A stretch of DNA of 64,000 nt from Tenacibaculum holothuriorum (GCF_002120225.1 NZ_LAPZ01000009.1:1-64000), one strand, 5' to 3'; positions 27,651 through 37,769 are shown, counted from the stretch's first letter. Notes: generated by a model from the letters alone, not told the origin. Numbers and translations are program-made.

Positions 27651-28231
27651 GCGGATTAAAATCAAATTTAGAAGAATACTCTTTGGCCGTTGTTCGGTTG
27701 CTCAAAGGAACGGTCAACAGTAGTGACATTGTTTGGGACGATGTATTACTTTATAGAACAGCAATTCAAAAGTACGTTAACGTAATTGGATTGGAACTTA
27801 TAATTAAAGAAGATGATGGCTATGCATTTTTAAAACAGTTTAATATAGATGATGATGACAACACCATCGGTCTTGTCTCTAGAAAACAAGTTGGGTTTGA
27901 GACCTCTGTGTTACTTGTTGTTTTAAGACAGATATTGGAAGATTTTGAAAATAATCCTACAGATTTTAGTGGCTCTGAAAAGTTTATCGATAGAGACGAA
28001 TTAATTGACCAAATTGAGCTTTTTCTACCAGATAAATATGATAAAATAGGTTACCTCAAAGATTTAGAAAACTATATTAAAAGAATCGAAAAACTAGGCT
28101 ACATCAAAAAAGTAGATGAAGATGACCGTAATGTTCGATACAAAATCCACAAAATCATTAAGGAAAAAGTAAACATTGATGCTTTAGAAGAATTTAAAAT
28201 CAAATTGAATGAATATGTTGAGTCTATTTAG
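27647..28231 (+). CDS. jetB: Wadjet type I component JetB (DUF4194)
   Basis: JetB is the KITE-type winged-helix dimer subunit that bridges the JetC motor and JetA. This 194-aa protein fits the DUF4194 family in length and in the central phrase 'TIGLVSRKQVGFETSVLLVV', with a C-terminal winged helix ('YIKRIEKLGYIKKVDEDDRN'). It overlaps jetA by 4 bp (ATGA) and jetC by 23 bp, so translation is coupled. Confidence 0.88.
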   Translation: MSGLKSNLEEYSLAVVRLLKGTVNSSDIVWDDVLLYRTAIQKYVNVIGLELIIKEDDGYAFLKQFNIDDDDNTIGLVSRKQVGFETSVLLVVLRQILEDFENNPTDFSGSEKFIDRDELIDQIELFLPDKYDKIGYLKDLENYIKRIEKLGYIKKVDEDDRNVRYKIHKIIKEKVNIDALEEFKIKLNEYVESI

Positions 28232-31200
28232 TACGAGGTCGGATACATCTGGATTTAGGCTCAATTATTTGGAAGTATATAATTGGGGAACTTTTGATGG
28301 AGAAATAATAAAAATTGCACCGAAGGGAAACAATTCATTGCTCACAGGAGCTAATGGGTCAGGCAAGACAACTTTTATTGATGCGCTGTTAACATTGTTA
28401 GTACCTCAAAAAAAGGATAGGTTTTATAATCAATCTTCTGGTGCGGAAAAAAAAGGTGACCGTACTGAAGAAAGTTATGTCTTAGGAAACTACGGAACAA
28501 TACTGAAAGAAGGTGCTAGTAGTGCAACTGCTCAGCGGTTGAGAACCAAAGATACTTACTCTATTTTGTTGGCCTCATTTTCAAATACAGACCAGCGAAC
28601 AATCACACTTTTTCAACTAAGATGGTTTTCAGGGAACGATATGAAACGTAGTTTTGGTATCGCTCACGTCCCACTATCAATTGAAACACATTTTCCAAAG
28701 TTTGATGATAAAAACATATGGAAGCATAGACTGGAACAAGAATTCAATTCAAATAGCTCAAAAAATAAAATTGAGTTCTTTGACAACTACCCTTCAAAGT
28801 ATGCAAAACGTCTAGTAAGCATTCTTGGTATGAAATCGTTAAAAGCGCTAAAACTGTTTAATCAAACAGTTGGTATTAAGGTGCTTGAAGATTTAGATGG
28901 CTTTATCAGAATCAATATGCTTGATGATAAAGAACCAGAAGCTAGATATGTTGAATTACATAATAGCTTTATAACCTTACGTAGTGCAAAAAATAAGATT
29001 GATAAAACGAAAGAACAGCTTAAGCAACTAGAGCCCATAAGTAATCTTGCAACCAAACTAGCTGATAAGAATATTCGTAAAGACCAGTTAGAAAATTCAA
29101 GAGACTTGGCTGTACTTTGGTTTTCTCAAAAGGGGAATGAACTTTTTCTTGATGAGAAAAAAAGACTAGGGACTCTTAAGAGTAAAGTAGAAGCCGAATT
29201 AGCTATTCTGGAAGATGAGGAAAACACACTCAGGGAAGACCTGAGTATTTTAGTACAGCAAATTCAAAATGATGAAATAAGTGCCCAAATAGATAAGCTA
29301 ACAAAGGACATTAAAATCATTGATGCAAAGAGGTCACAGAGGCAAACCAAACTCGATGCATATAATATATTGTCCCGAGTATTAACCTTAGATGAGAATC
29401 CAACTGAAACTTCTTTTCAGGAAAATCAAAACAATGCGAGTAAAAAAGCTGTAGAAACCGATAAGCGAAGGACTAAGTATATAGAGGAAAAAGCATCACT
29501 TGAAACAGAGATTACCAATATAGGTAAAGATTCAGAAACTATTGTTGAGACTATAAAAACGTTGAGAGAAAATGGTAATAACATTTCTGGTCGGGTAGCA
29601 TCTATTCGCGATGAAATATTAGCAAAGACAGGAGCAACTAAAAAAGAAATACCGTTTGTCGGGGAGTTAATCAAAGTTACCGATGAAGAGGCAAAGTGGC
29701 ATCCTTCTATTGAGAAAGTACTCCACTCATTTGCTCTAAGGCTGATAGTTCCAGAAAAGTACTATAAAACTGTAAATAATTATGTTAATGATACAGACTT
29801 AAAAGGTAAAATAACATACATACGGTATAAAGACTCCTTCTCGCTGAGTGCCTTGAATACTTATATGCCAGATGAAAATGAACTTATAAGTAAACTTAAT
29901 TTTAAAATTGATTCACCATATGCGGATTTCGTTGAATATAATATTCAGTCTCGATTCAATTATTTCTGCGCAGAAGATATGAATACCTTCGCAAAAGAGG
30001 AAAAAGCCATAACCATTAATGGGCTAATAAAAAGAGGAAAAGGAAATCACGAGAAAGATGACAGGCCGCGCATAAATTCTAGAAATAATTATGTGCTTGG
30101 ATGGGATAACAAGACTAAAATAGAATCCCTGCGTACCGAATATAACCAACTTCAAGAAAAGAGCAACAAAGCTGCTGAGAAACGAAAGTCTTTGGATTCA
30201 TCAATTAAAGAATTGGGGATATTAAATAAAAATTACAATAAACTTCTAGATTCTTACCCAGTTTTTGACGATATAGATTGGAAAAAGTATGCATTGGAAA
30301 TTCAAGATATAAAAGATACCATTAAACAACTAGAAGATGGTAACGACAAAGCTAAAGCACTCAGAGAAAGAAAGGAAAAGCTAGATGAAGATATCAAAAA
30401 GAAAGTAGCTGAGAAGAAGCCGAAGAATGAAATAATATTTAATACTAACAGAGAACTTAAAGAAATTGACAGGGAACTTGATGAATTTGGTTCTCAAATT
30501 AAACTATTATCTGAAACGGATGTTGACCTATCAAATTTCGATACTTCAGGCCTTGCTTTAAGTGAATTACAATTTGGTAATTTTAAAACAATCAGGTCAA
30601 CATTTCAAGAGGAAAATTTAAAAGCCATAGGTGATGTTAATACGTCAATCTCTAAAACCAGAGAAAAACTAAGTCCTAAAATAGCTGCGTTCAAAAGTCC
30701 TGATAGAAAGATTTTAGACCAATATCCAGATTGGGGTTCCGATGTAAATGAGCTGTCTAGCAATCTTGACCACTTGTATCAATATCAAAACCTTTATCAA
30801 AAGTTGAAAGATGAAGATTTGCCTAGTTTCCAAACCAAGTTTGATACTTATTTAGAAGATACCATTATTGATAAAGTTGGTGCCTTCAATTTCTTTTTTG
30901 AAAAATGGATTGAGGAAATTAAGAAAACAATAAAAACTCTCAATGCTTCTCTTTACGCTATTGATTTTGAAGTCGCGCCTGCAAAAACATACATTCAATT
31001 GTCTGAAAGAATGGCTTTATCAGAACAAGCAGATGATTTTAGAAAATTACTGCACGAAGCGTTACCAGACGTGTCACAGATTACGACTACTGAAGCAAAA
31101 CGTAACCACTTTGAAAATTATATTGAACCGCTAATTGAGCGGTTGGAAGATGAAAAATGGCGTAAGCAAGCTCTGGATGTGCGTTTTTGGTTTAAGTATA

Positions 31201-31616
31201 GAGCTGAAGAATTTGCACGAGAAGATGACCATAAACTTGCAACCTATGAAAGTATGAGTCATAGGTCTGGAGGTCAAAAAGCTCAACTCACTTATACCAT
31301 ATTAGGTGCTGCGATTGCATATCAATTTGGACTTACATCAACGGAAGGTCTAGAAGCAAATTCCTTTAGGTTTGTAGCTATTGATGAGGCCTTCAAAGCA
31401 CAGGACCAAGATAAGTCAGAGTATCTATTAAAGTTATGCGAGCAGTTACATCTTCAAGTGTTAGTGGTAACACCTAGTGATAATATTGAAATTGTAGAGC
31501 CGTATATATCGTTCGTACACTTTACAGAAATCGAAAAAGGTAAAAAGAGCTCACTCTATGATATGCCAATAGAACAGTTTCAACAAGAAAGTGAAAAATA
31601 TCTGAGCGTAGAATGA
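28209..31616 (+). CDS. jetC: Wadjet type I SMC-like ATPase JetC
   Basis: JetC is the MukB/MksB-like motor of Wadjet, thought to extrude plasmid DNA before cleavage. The 1135-aa protein has Walker A GANGSGKT at residues 47-54, long coiled coils at roughly 270-450 and 640-780, and a central hinge around 480-620. The ABC signature SGGQ is near 1020-1023, and Walker B FVAIDEAF is near 1056-1063. This head-coil-hinge-coil-head order is that of SMC proteins. A nearby ATG at 28215 is an alternative start. It overlaps jetD by 4 bp. Confidence 0.92.
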   Translation: MNMLSLFSTRSDTSGFRLNYLEVYNWGTFDGEIIKIAPKGNNSLLTGANGSGKTTFIDALLTLLVPQKKDRFYNQSSGAEKKGDRTEESYVLGNYGTILKEGASSATAQRLRTKDTYSILLASFSNTDQRTITLFQLRWFSGNDMKRSFGIAHVPLSIETHFPKFDDKNIWKHRLEQEFNSNSSKNKIEFFDNYPSKYAKRLVSILGMKSLKALKLFNQTVGIKVLEDLDGFIRINMLDDKEPEARYVELHNSFITLRSAKNKIDKTKEQLKQLEPISNLATKLADKNIRKDQLENSRDLAVLWFSQKGNELFLDEKKRLGTLKSKVEAELAILEDEENTLREDLSILVQQIQNDEISAQIDKLTKDIKIIDAKRSQRQTKLDAYNILSRVLTLDENPTETSFQENQNNASKKAVETDKRRTKYIEEKASLETEITNIGKDSETIVETIKTLRENGNNISGRVASIRDEILAKTGATKKEIPFVGELIKVTDEEAKWHPSIEKVLHSFALRLIVPEKYYKTVNNYVNDTDLKGKITYIRYKDSFSLSALNTYMPDENELISKLNFKIDSPYADFVEYNIQSRFNYFCAEDMNTFAKEEKAITINGLIKRGKGNHEKDDRPRINSRNNYVLGWDNKTKIESLRTEYNQLQEKSNKAAEKRKSLDSSIKELGILNKNYNKLLDSYPVFDDIDWKKYALEIQDIKDTIKQLEDGNDKAKALRERKEKLDEDIKKKVAEKKPKNEIIFNTNRELKEIDRELDEFGSQIKLLSETDVDLSNFDTSGLALSELQFGNFKTIRSTFQEENLKAIGDVNTSISKTREKLSPKIAAFKSPDRKILDQYPDWGSDVNELSSNLDHLYQYQNLYQKLKDEDLPSFQTKFDTYLEDTIIDKVGAFNFFFEKWIEEIKKTIKTLNASLYAIDFEVAPAKTYIQLSERMALSEQADDFRKLLHEALPDVSQITTTEAKRNHFENYIEPLIERLEDEKWRKQALDVRFWFKYRAEEFAREDDHKLATYESMSHRSGGQKAQLTYTILGAAIAYQFGLTSTEGLEANSFRFVAIDEAFKAQDQDKSEYLLKLCEQLHLQVLVVTPSDNIEIVEPYISFVHFTEIEKGKKSSLYDMPIEQFQQESEKYLSVE

Positions 31617-32761
31617 TATCATCTGCAGAAATAAAGAAGAAGGCTAAGAAGAGTTACGCCACGTTTTTATCATCACTGATAAATCAAGAGAGTATATTCC
31701 CTTTAGAAATTAGGGGTAATAAATCCCCTGGAAAAACACTTGAAACGTATAGAAAAGAAATGGATGATTTGTTGTCTTCCTCAAAAGCCAATAAAACATA
31801 TGCTTACACTATAGATTGTGTTAAAACTAAAACGCGATTCATTGGTTCTCAGAGTTTGCCAAAACGTATCTACTTTTCAAGCGAGCAGGATTATGTAGGT
31901 TATTTGAACAAAACAAATGAGGTAAAAAAATTCAAAGAATTACTGCAAATAACTTTAATAAATTTCCCCAAGCTTAAAGAGTGGTTAAGTAATAATCCAT
32001 TAAGAGTGATTGCTAAACTGGAAGAATGGGACGATATTTTAAAAGTGATTAGCTACTTCGGTACAAATTCCAATCCCAATCTTTACATAAGAGAGTTACC
32101 GATAAAAGTGCATACAAAATTCATTGAAAGGAATAAATCTATACTAAGGGAGTTGCTTGATATTGTTGTAGTAGATAGTTTAAATAATGATGAGAAAAAG
32201 CACTTTGAGTCAAGATTTAATCTAAAATATAATGAACCCTTAGTGCGCTTCAGACTCTTGGATAAACTTATCGCTCAAAATTTCTTTTCTGGTTTAGAAG
32301 ACGTTACTATTAAGATTAGTGATTTTTCCAAATTGGACTTATCTATTAAAAAGGTATTGATAGTAGAAAATCTTATGAACCTTTTGACATTGCCCAGTAT
32401 GCCTAATACGATGGCGATTTTTGGCCAAGGATTCAAGGTATTATCACTAAAGAATATTAAATGGTTAAAAGAGTGTCAAATATATTATTGGGGAGATTTA
32501 GATGCACAGGGATTTGAGATTCTTTCTGGTTTCCGAAGTCACTATAAACAGACAAAAAGCTTGATGATGGACAAGGTGACATTTGATAAATATTATGAAG
32601 ACGACTTAGAGACTAAATCTAAAGTCGCTTTACTTTCAAATCTCAATGAAGTCGAGAACCAAATGCACCAAATGCTTTTCACCAACAAATGGCGCTTAGA
32701 GCAAGAGAAAATCCCAATGGATTATACCCTGCTACAACTTAAAACACTAACCGAACAATAA
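31613..32761 (+). CDS. jetD: Wadjet type I nuclease JetD (DUF3322/DUF2220)
   Basis: JetD is the topoisomerase VI-like TOPRIM nuclease that cuts plasmid DNA once JetABC has sensed a small circle. The 382-aa protein has a winged-helix DNA-binding N-terminal part and a C-terminal TOPRIM-like domain. 'KKVLIVENLMNLLTLP' carries the conserved Glu and 'IYYWGDLDAQGFEIL' the metal-binding Asp pair. It overlaps jetC by 4 bp and is followed after 9 bp by the OLD-family gene. Length and order fit a complete type I Wadjet. Confidence 0.9.
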   Translation: MISSAEIKKKAKKSYATFLSSLINQESIFPLEIRGNKSPGKTLETYRKEMDDLLSSSKANKTYAYTIDCVKTKTRFIGSQSLPKRIYFSSEQDYVGYLNKTNEVKKFKELLQITLINFPKLKEWLSNNPLRVIAKLEEWDDILKVISYFGTNSNPNLYIRELPIKVHTKFIERNKSILRELLDIVVVDSLNNDEKKHFESRFNLKYNEPLVRFRLLDKLIAQNFFSGLEDVTIKISDFSKLDLSIKKVLIVENLMNLLTLPSMPNTMAIFGQGFKVLSLKNIKWLKECQIYYWGDLDAQGFEILSGFRSHYKQTKSLMMDKVTFDKYYEDDLETKSKVALLSNLNEVENQMHQMLFTNKWRLEQEKIPMDYTLLQLKTLTEQ

Positions 32762-32770
32762 TAAAAACCA

Positions 32771-34900
32771 ATGTACATATCCAACGTATCCATAGTCAAC
32801 TATAAAAGTTTCAGAAATACTAAATTCTCTTTTAAGGAGGGTATTAATACAATTATAGGTGAAAATGGGTCTGGAAAGACCAATTTATTTCGTGCCATCC
32901 GTTTGCTTCTAGACGATAACCTTCTGAGGATGTCTTATAAGTTAAATGAGAATGATTTTAATAGACACCTAGGGCCATTTCAAGGGCATTGGATAATTAT
33001 AAGTATTGAATTTAGTGACTTATCGCCAGACGAGGAAATACAATCTTTATTTATTCACGGAACTGGCGATGCAGCACAAGAAAAGCTTACACAAGCAACA
33101 TATACTCTTTTGTTTAGACCAAAGCCCGATGTGCGTCTTAGATTATCTGATTTAGCAGAAGGCGATACTGAGGGAATGAATGCAATCCTGAACGAATTAT
33201 CTATTGATGATTATGAAACAAAGTTTACTGGGAAAAGTACCGTAGATTTTAATGATGAAGATGTTTACAAAGACATTGTAGGTGACTTTGAAAATGTAAA
33301 ATTTCGCTTTCCTGATGATGCATCTAAAATAGGAGTACTTATACCACATCAGCTTTCTATTTCTAGGGAAATATCGTTTACATTTATCCAGGCACTTAGA
33401 GATGTTGTCTCTGATTTTCATAATAATCGAACAAATCCTTTGTTAACATTATTAAAAGCCAAAAGTGAAGATATAGATGAAGCGGATTACGCAAACATCT
33501 CGGACCAGGTTTTGGCATTGAATGAGTCTATAGAACAATTGCCAGATGTACTAGATATCACCAAAAACATTTCGCAAACCATAAAGGAGACAGTTGGCGA
33601 AACCTACTCACCTTCGTCGCTCAGTATTAAATCAAGTTTGTCAGATGAAGCTAACAAACTTTTACAATCCCTAAAGCTGTTTATTGGAGAACCAGGAGAA
33701 GACCACGAAGGAGGAATTCACGAATTAAGTCTTGGTGGTGCAAACCTCATTTATCTAACGTTAAAACTATTGGAGTTTAAATACCAAAAGGCTAACGAGA
33801 CCTTCGCTAATTTCTTATTGATTGAAGAGCCAGAAGCCCATATTCATACACATATTCAAAAAACGTTATTCGATAAACTTGATTATGGCGATACCCAGAT
33901 TATATATTCAACACATTCTACACAGATTTCAGAAGTAAGCAACCTTTCAAACATCAATGTACTAAGCAAGAAAAGTAATTATGCGGTGGCTTATCAACCC
34001 GCTACTGGTTTGGATGAACCAAGAATTGTTAAACTAGAAAGATACCTCGATGCCATAAGAACAAATCTACTTTTCGCAAAAGGTGTTATTCTCGTAGAAG
34101 GAGATGCTGAAGAAATCTTGATTCCATCACTTATAAAAAAAGTATTAGGTTTTAGTCTTGATGAAATTGGTGTAAGTATAATAAATATTAGAAGTACAGG
34201 CTTTGAAAATATTGCCGATATTTTTCACGATGATAGAATTCAGAGAAACTGCGCCATACTTACCGATTTAGACACGTCAATTACTGCTGTGGCTATCCAA
34301 GAAGGAGATTCAGAAGCGATTAAAAAATATAAAACCAAATGCTACAATTCCGAAAGAAAAGGTCGTGAAAGACAAGAGAGTATAACCGCTTATATCGATG
34401 GAAACCGATGGCTTGAGGCTTTTTACGCTCACCATACATTTGAAGTGGATTTCTTGATGGCGAATGATTCAGAAGTCATGACAAATATCGTTGAACAAGT
34501 TTATACAGACCCACCCACGATTGCGTTGGCTAAAGAAGAATTGGAATCTGATGATGTTGCCATTGCTGGAAAAAGGATTTTGACTATGGCCAAACAAGAA
34601 GGAAAAGGATGGTTCGCTATATTGCTTGGAAACAATATAGATTCCAATACCGCTATTCCTAATTATATCTTGCAGGCCGTTCAGTTTGCTACACCAAAGA
34701 TGAATAGAGAAATAGTTGCCGGTATTCTTAATCATAGAATGAAAGTTTTGCTTGCTGATGGGCAAGACTTAGCGTTTGATGCCTTTAAAAATAACCTTAA
34801 TCGTTATCGCAAATCAGAAATCGAATTACCTCAAATCATTGATGAGTTTGAAACGATTGTTTTGGCCGATAGAGGTTTGGATTTTTTAAGACTGCTTTAA
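32771..34900 (+). CDS. Class 2 OLD-family ATPase/TOPRIM nuclease (Gabija GajA-like)
   Basis: This 709-aa protein combines an ABC-type ATPase with a C-terminal TOPRIM nuclease. Walker A is GENGSGKT (30-37), a signature-like 'LSLGGANLIYLTL' is near 318-330, and Walker B is 'NFLLIEEPEAHIH'. The TOPRIM domain shows 'GVILVEGDAEEILIP' (Glu) and 'CAILTDLDTSI' (DxD). OLD proteins followed by a UvrD-like helicase are class 2, and GajA of the Gabija anti-phage system belongs here. This copy is longer than typical GajA (under 600 aa), so it may be a Gabija relative rather than canonical. It lies 9 bp after jetD. Confidence 0.82.
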   Translation: MYISNVSIVNYKSFRNTKFSFKEGINTIIGENGSGKTNLFRAIRLLLDDNLLRMSYKLNENDFNRHLGPFQGHWIIISIEFSDLSPDEEIQSLFIHGTGDAAQEKLTQATYTLLFRPKPDVRLRLSDLAEGDTEGMNAILNELSIDDYETKFTGKSTVDFNDEDVYKDIVGDFENVKFRFPDDASKIGVLIPHQLSISREISFTFIQALRDVVSDFHNNRTNPLLTLLKAKSEDIDEADYANISDQVLALNESIEQLPDVLDITKNISQTIKETVGETYSPSSLSIKSSLSDEANKLLQSLKLFIGEPGEDHEGGIHELSLGGANLIYLTLKLLEFKYQKANETFANFLLIEEPEAHIHTHIQKTLFDKLDYGDTQIIYSTHSTQISEVSNLSNINVLSKKSNYAVAYQPATGLDEPRIVKLERYLDAIRTNLLFAKGVILVEGDAEEILIPSLIKKVLGFSLDEIGVSIINIRSTGFENIADIFHDDRIQRNCAILTDLDTSITAVAIQEGDSEAIKKYKTKCYNSERKGRERQESITAYIDGNRWLEAFYAHHTFEVDFLMANDSEVMTNIVEQVYTDPPTIALAKEELESDDVAIAGKRILTMAKQEGKGWFAILLGNNIDSNTAIPNYILQAVQFATPKMNREIVAGILNHRMKVLLADGQDLAFDAFKNNLNRYRKSEIELPQIIDEFETIVLADRGLDFLRLL

Positions 34901-34902
34901 AT

Positions 34903-36696
34903 ATGTTTGTTTGGACCGATAAAGAATTAAATGAAGAACAAAGTGCAGTTGTAAAAGATGATGCCAACATACTTCTAGTTGCTTGCCCTGGTAGCGGAAA
35001 GACAAGAACTTTAACTTACAAAGTTGCTAATGAGTTGTCAAAATTAGATTCCCATAAAAAGTTTGTGATTGCCATTACTTACACAAACCGAGCAGCGAAT
35101 GAAATTAAAGAACGAATAGAATTACTAGGTGTTTCTACAAGTCAACTTTGGATAGGGACTATTCATTCTTTTTGTAATGAGTGGATTCTAAAACCTTATT
35201 CAGCTCTTTTAGATGTGCTTAAGTTTGGTTATCGAATAATGGACGCTAATGAATCTGAAAACTTGTTAAGTGATTTGTGTACTGGTTATGACTATCCTAG
35301 AATTACTCATTGGGATTGTGGCCATTATGCAAGTATTAATGGGATAGTCCAAGGTATTCAATATGGAAGTAAATACAATAACGTAAGCGCAGTATTACAA
35401 GACTATTTTGCATATTTAGACGAGAATAATTTCATAAGTTATGAGCTTATGTTGTTGTATTCTCATCAATTACTTAATGAACACCCAGTAATTGCCAACA
35501 CGCTTTCAAAGTTGTTTGAAATCATCTTAGTAGATGAGTATCAAGATACTAAAGAAATTCAATATCATATCATTTCAAAAATATGGCATTCTGGCCAAGG
35601 TTCGACACGAGCATTAATAGTAGGTGACCCAAACCAAACCATATATGGCGGTTTAGGTGGTTATCCTATTGAAAAAACTGAATTAGAAAGGCTCTCTGGC
35701 TTAGAGTTTAAAAAGCTAGAACTTGAGCAAAATTATCGCAGCTCTTCATCAATAGTAGATTATTTTGATAAGTACAAGACCTTTGAAAATGTGGTTTTGG
35801 CATCGGGAAAAGAAAAGGATTATGGCAGCATCGTATCCTTTAATAATCAAGTTCACGTAGATGATTTAGTAAAAGAGATGAGTAGACTGCTAAGGCATAA
35901 TGTAGAAGTACTTGGCATTGACCCAAATGAAATTTGCATCCTTGGACCACAATGGATTCATTTGGCACCAATATCGCGTAGTCTTATGATAGAAATGCCA
36001 GAGTATAACTTTAATGGTCCAGGTATGGCACCATTTTCAAGAGATTTAGAAAACTTTTGGTATAAACTTTCACGAATTGTACTTACCGAAGCGTCACCTA
36101 GAATGTATTTGAGGCGTTTGAGATGGGCAAATGAAATTTTAAAAGACCTTGAAGATTCAGGCTATAATGTTGATGACATTAACCACAAATCAATCTTGAG
36201 AACCTGTAATAGTATCACAATAGATGAAACAAATGGATTAAAATATTTACAATCTTTTTTTGAAACATTTCTCGATGAACTTAATATTGACTTATCTACG
36301 AATATATCTTTGACAGAAAGCTTTGCATCATTTTTTGATAGTTCAAAAAAACGTATCGACCGAATTAAAAAAGAAGGCAATAATTTTATTGAGCATATTG
36401 ATAGTTTTAAAAAAGTATTTCAACAAAAAGATGGAACTACCATTTCTACCATTCACGGTGTTAAAGGTGCAGAGTTCGATACAGTAATTGCTTTTGGCTT
36501 ACTTGAAGGTTATGTACCTCACTCGAGAGATGCTAATGGAGATGAAACAGCTAATAGGTTACTTTATGTAATTGGTTCTAGAGCTAGAAAAAACCTTCAT
36601 TTGATTTCAGAAACAGGAAGAAAGAATTGGAAAAACGAACCATACTTTCCTACCAATGTGCTTTCTCAGATTATTCATCAATATGACGAATTATAA
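34903..36696 (+). CDS. UvrD/Rep-like SF1 helicase (Gabija GajB-like)
   Basis: This 597-aa superfamily 1A helicase starts 2 bp after the OLD gene. Motifs in order are: Q-motif-like 'ELNEEQSAVV', Walker A 'ACPGSGKTRTL' (28-38), motif Ia 'AITYTNRAANEIKER', Walker B 'ILVDEYQDTKEIQ', motif III 'VGDPNQTIYGG', motif IV 'LEQNYRSS', motif V 'STIHGVKGAEFDTVI' and motif VI 'LLYVIGSRARKNL'. All catalytic motifs look intact. In Gabija, the helicase-like partner GajB binds GajA and is needed for defence. The same pairing here suggests a phage-defence role. Confidence 0.87.
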   Translation: MFVWTDKELNEEQSAVVKDDANILLVACPGSGKTRTLTYKVANELSKLDSHKKFVIAITYTNRAANEIKERIELLGVSTSQLWIGTIHSFCNEWILKPYSALLDVLKFGYRIMDANESENLLSDLCTGYDYPRITHWDCGHYASINGIVQGIQYGSKYNNVSAVLQDYFAYLDENNFISYELMLLYSHQLLNEHPVIANTLSKLFEIILVDEYQDTKEIQYHIISKIWHSGQGSTRALIVGDPNQTIYGGLGGYPIEKTELERLSGLEFKKLELEQNYRSSSSIVDYFDKYKTFENVVLASGKEKDYGSIVSFNNQVHVDDLVKEMSRLLRHNVEVLGIDPNEICILGPQWIHLAPISRSLMIEMPEYNFNGPGMAPFSRDLENFWYKLSRIVLTEASPRMYLRRLRWANEILKDLEDSGYNVDDINHKSILRTCNSITIDETNGLKYLQSFFETFLDELNIDLSTNISLTESFASFFDSSKKRIDRIKKEGNNFIEHIDSFKKVFQQKDGTTISTIHGVKGAEFDTVIAFGLLEGYVPHSRDANGDETANRLLYVIGSRARKNLHLISETGRKNWKNEPYFPTNVLSQIIHQYDEL

Positions 36697-36744
36697 AAAG
36701 CATTTTTTAAAATAAAAAAATAGTCAATCAATAGTAACGCAAAG

Positions 36745-36878
36745 ATAAACTCGTAAAATACACCCATCAAAAGACTACGGCATAAAGCCACCACTCTTTC
36801 CTTTGCTTATTTATTCCGTTTCCTTTTGAGCCGAGATTTTAGCTTCCGTTTGGATTACCACTCAAATATTGTTTAATC
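36745..36878 (+). repeat. Leader direct repeat, copy B (upstream of the DUF932 gene)
   Basis: This is the second copy of the block found ahead of parB at 24043-24174. It again ends just before the start codon of the next gene. The two copies lie in direct orientation 12.7 kb apart and bracket parB, jetABCD and the OLD/UvrD pair. Confidence 0.85.
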
Positions 36879-36892
36879 TAAATTCAAAAGCT

Positions 36893-37729
36893 ATGTATTT
36901 ACAAAATTTACAGCAGGATGAAATCTTTGTTCCGTCAGAAATGAAATCCTTAAAAAGTCTGACACAGATGGAATCACGACGAGGACTTGAAAACGTTATC
37001 ATCTCAAATGGTAAAATCGTCAATGTGGTCTCGAACAGTTATGGCCACATTCCAAATCAACTCTTCTTTAAGAAAGCCGAGGGAATGTTGACCGATGCAC
37101 AACTGAACTTTCACAAGCGCACCATCAACAAGAATGATAGGTCATTCATAACCGACTTTATTATAGACGATAAAAGCCAATTTACTGTCAAGAATAATGC
37201 GGACTTGATTTTGCCGATGCTTCGGTTCAAGAACTCTTATGATGGTAGTGAAAAGACATCTGGCCACTTTGGCTTTTACAGAAAAGTTTGTTCAAACGGA
37301 CTACACGTTTCACAAGCTGAAATCGAGTTTTCTATCAAACACAGAAAGAATAACACGCACCTCATTATGCCAAGGTTGAGCAATCTGTTCGATAAGTTTC
37401 TGGATAATGAGTTTTATACCATTACTAAGAAGTTTGATAAGATGAAAGACTTTAAAATCATCCACATTCAGGAATTTGTGAAAGCCATTTTAGACAAGAC
37501 TCAACTGTTTAGGTACGAGTGTAGTGATAATAATAGTGACCCATCGAAAAAGTCTCGTGAGGTTATTGAGATTTTAAATTATGAAGCCTTGTTACTCAAT
37601 GAAGAACCCAATCTGTGGTTAGGTTATAATTCCTTCAATGCAGTATTGCACAATACCTTGAAGAAGAGTTTTGGCCAACAAGAAAGATTAGATAAGAAGC
37701 TATTTGATGAAATTTATGAAATGGCTTAA
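36893..37729 (+). CDS. DUF932 (phage/plasmid-like) protein
   Basis: This protein of about 278 aa fits the DUF932/phage-plasmid-like family widespread on Bacteroidetes ICEs. Conserved parts include 'FITDFIIDDKSQF', 'LPMLRFKNSYDGSEKTSGHF' and 'RKVCSNGLHV'. I chose the ATG at 36893; an in-frame TTG at 36869 lies inside the leader repeat. The function is unknown, but it usually travels with ParB and replication or recombination genes. Confidence 0.8.
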   Translation: MYLQNLQQDEIFVPSEMKSLKSLTQMESRRGLENVIISNGKIVNVVSNSYGHIPNQLFFKKAEGMLTDAQLNFHKRTINKNDRSFITDFIIDDKSQFTVKNNADLILPMLRFKNSYDGSEKTSGHFGFYRKVCSNGLHVSQAEIEFSIKHRKNNTHLIMPRLSNLFDKFLDNEFYTITKKFDKMKDFKIIHIQEFVKAILDKTQLFRYECSDNNSDPSKKSREVIEILNYEALLLNEEPNLWLGYNSFNAVLHNTLKKSFGQQERLDKKLFDEIYEMA

Positions 37730-37769
37730 AACCAAAAGGTTCATCCAGTACCTTAAACTGGAATTTTTC

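Noticed and set aside
26184..32761. Chromosomal MukBEF/MksBEF condensin
   Set aside because: The fourth gene is a TOPRIM-like JetD, the lengths and DUF3375/DUF4194 character fit Wadjet type I, and the operon is inside an ICE.
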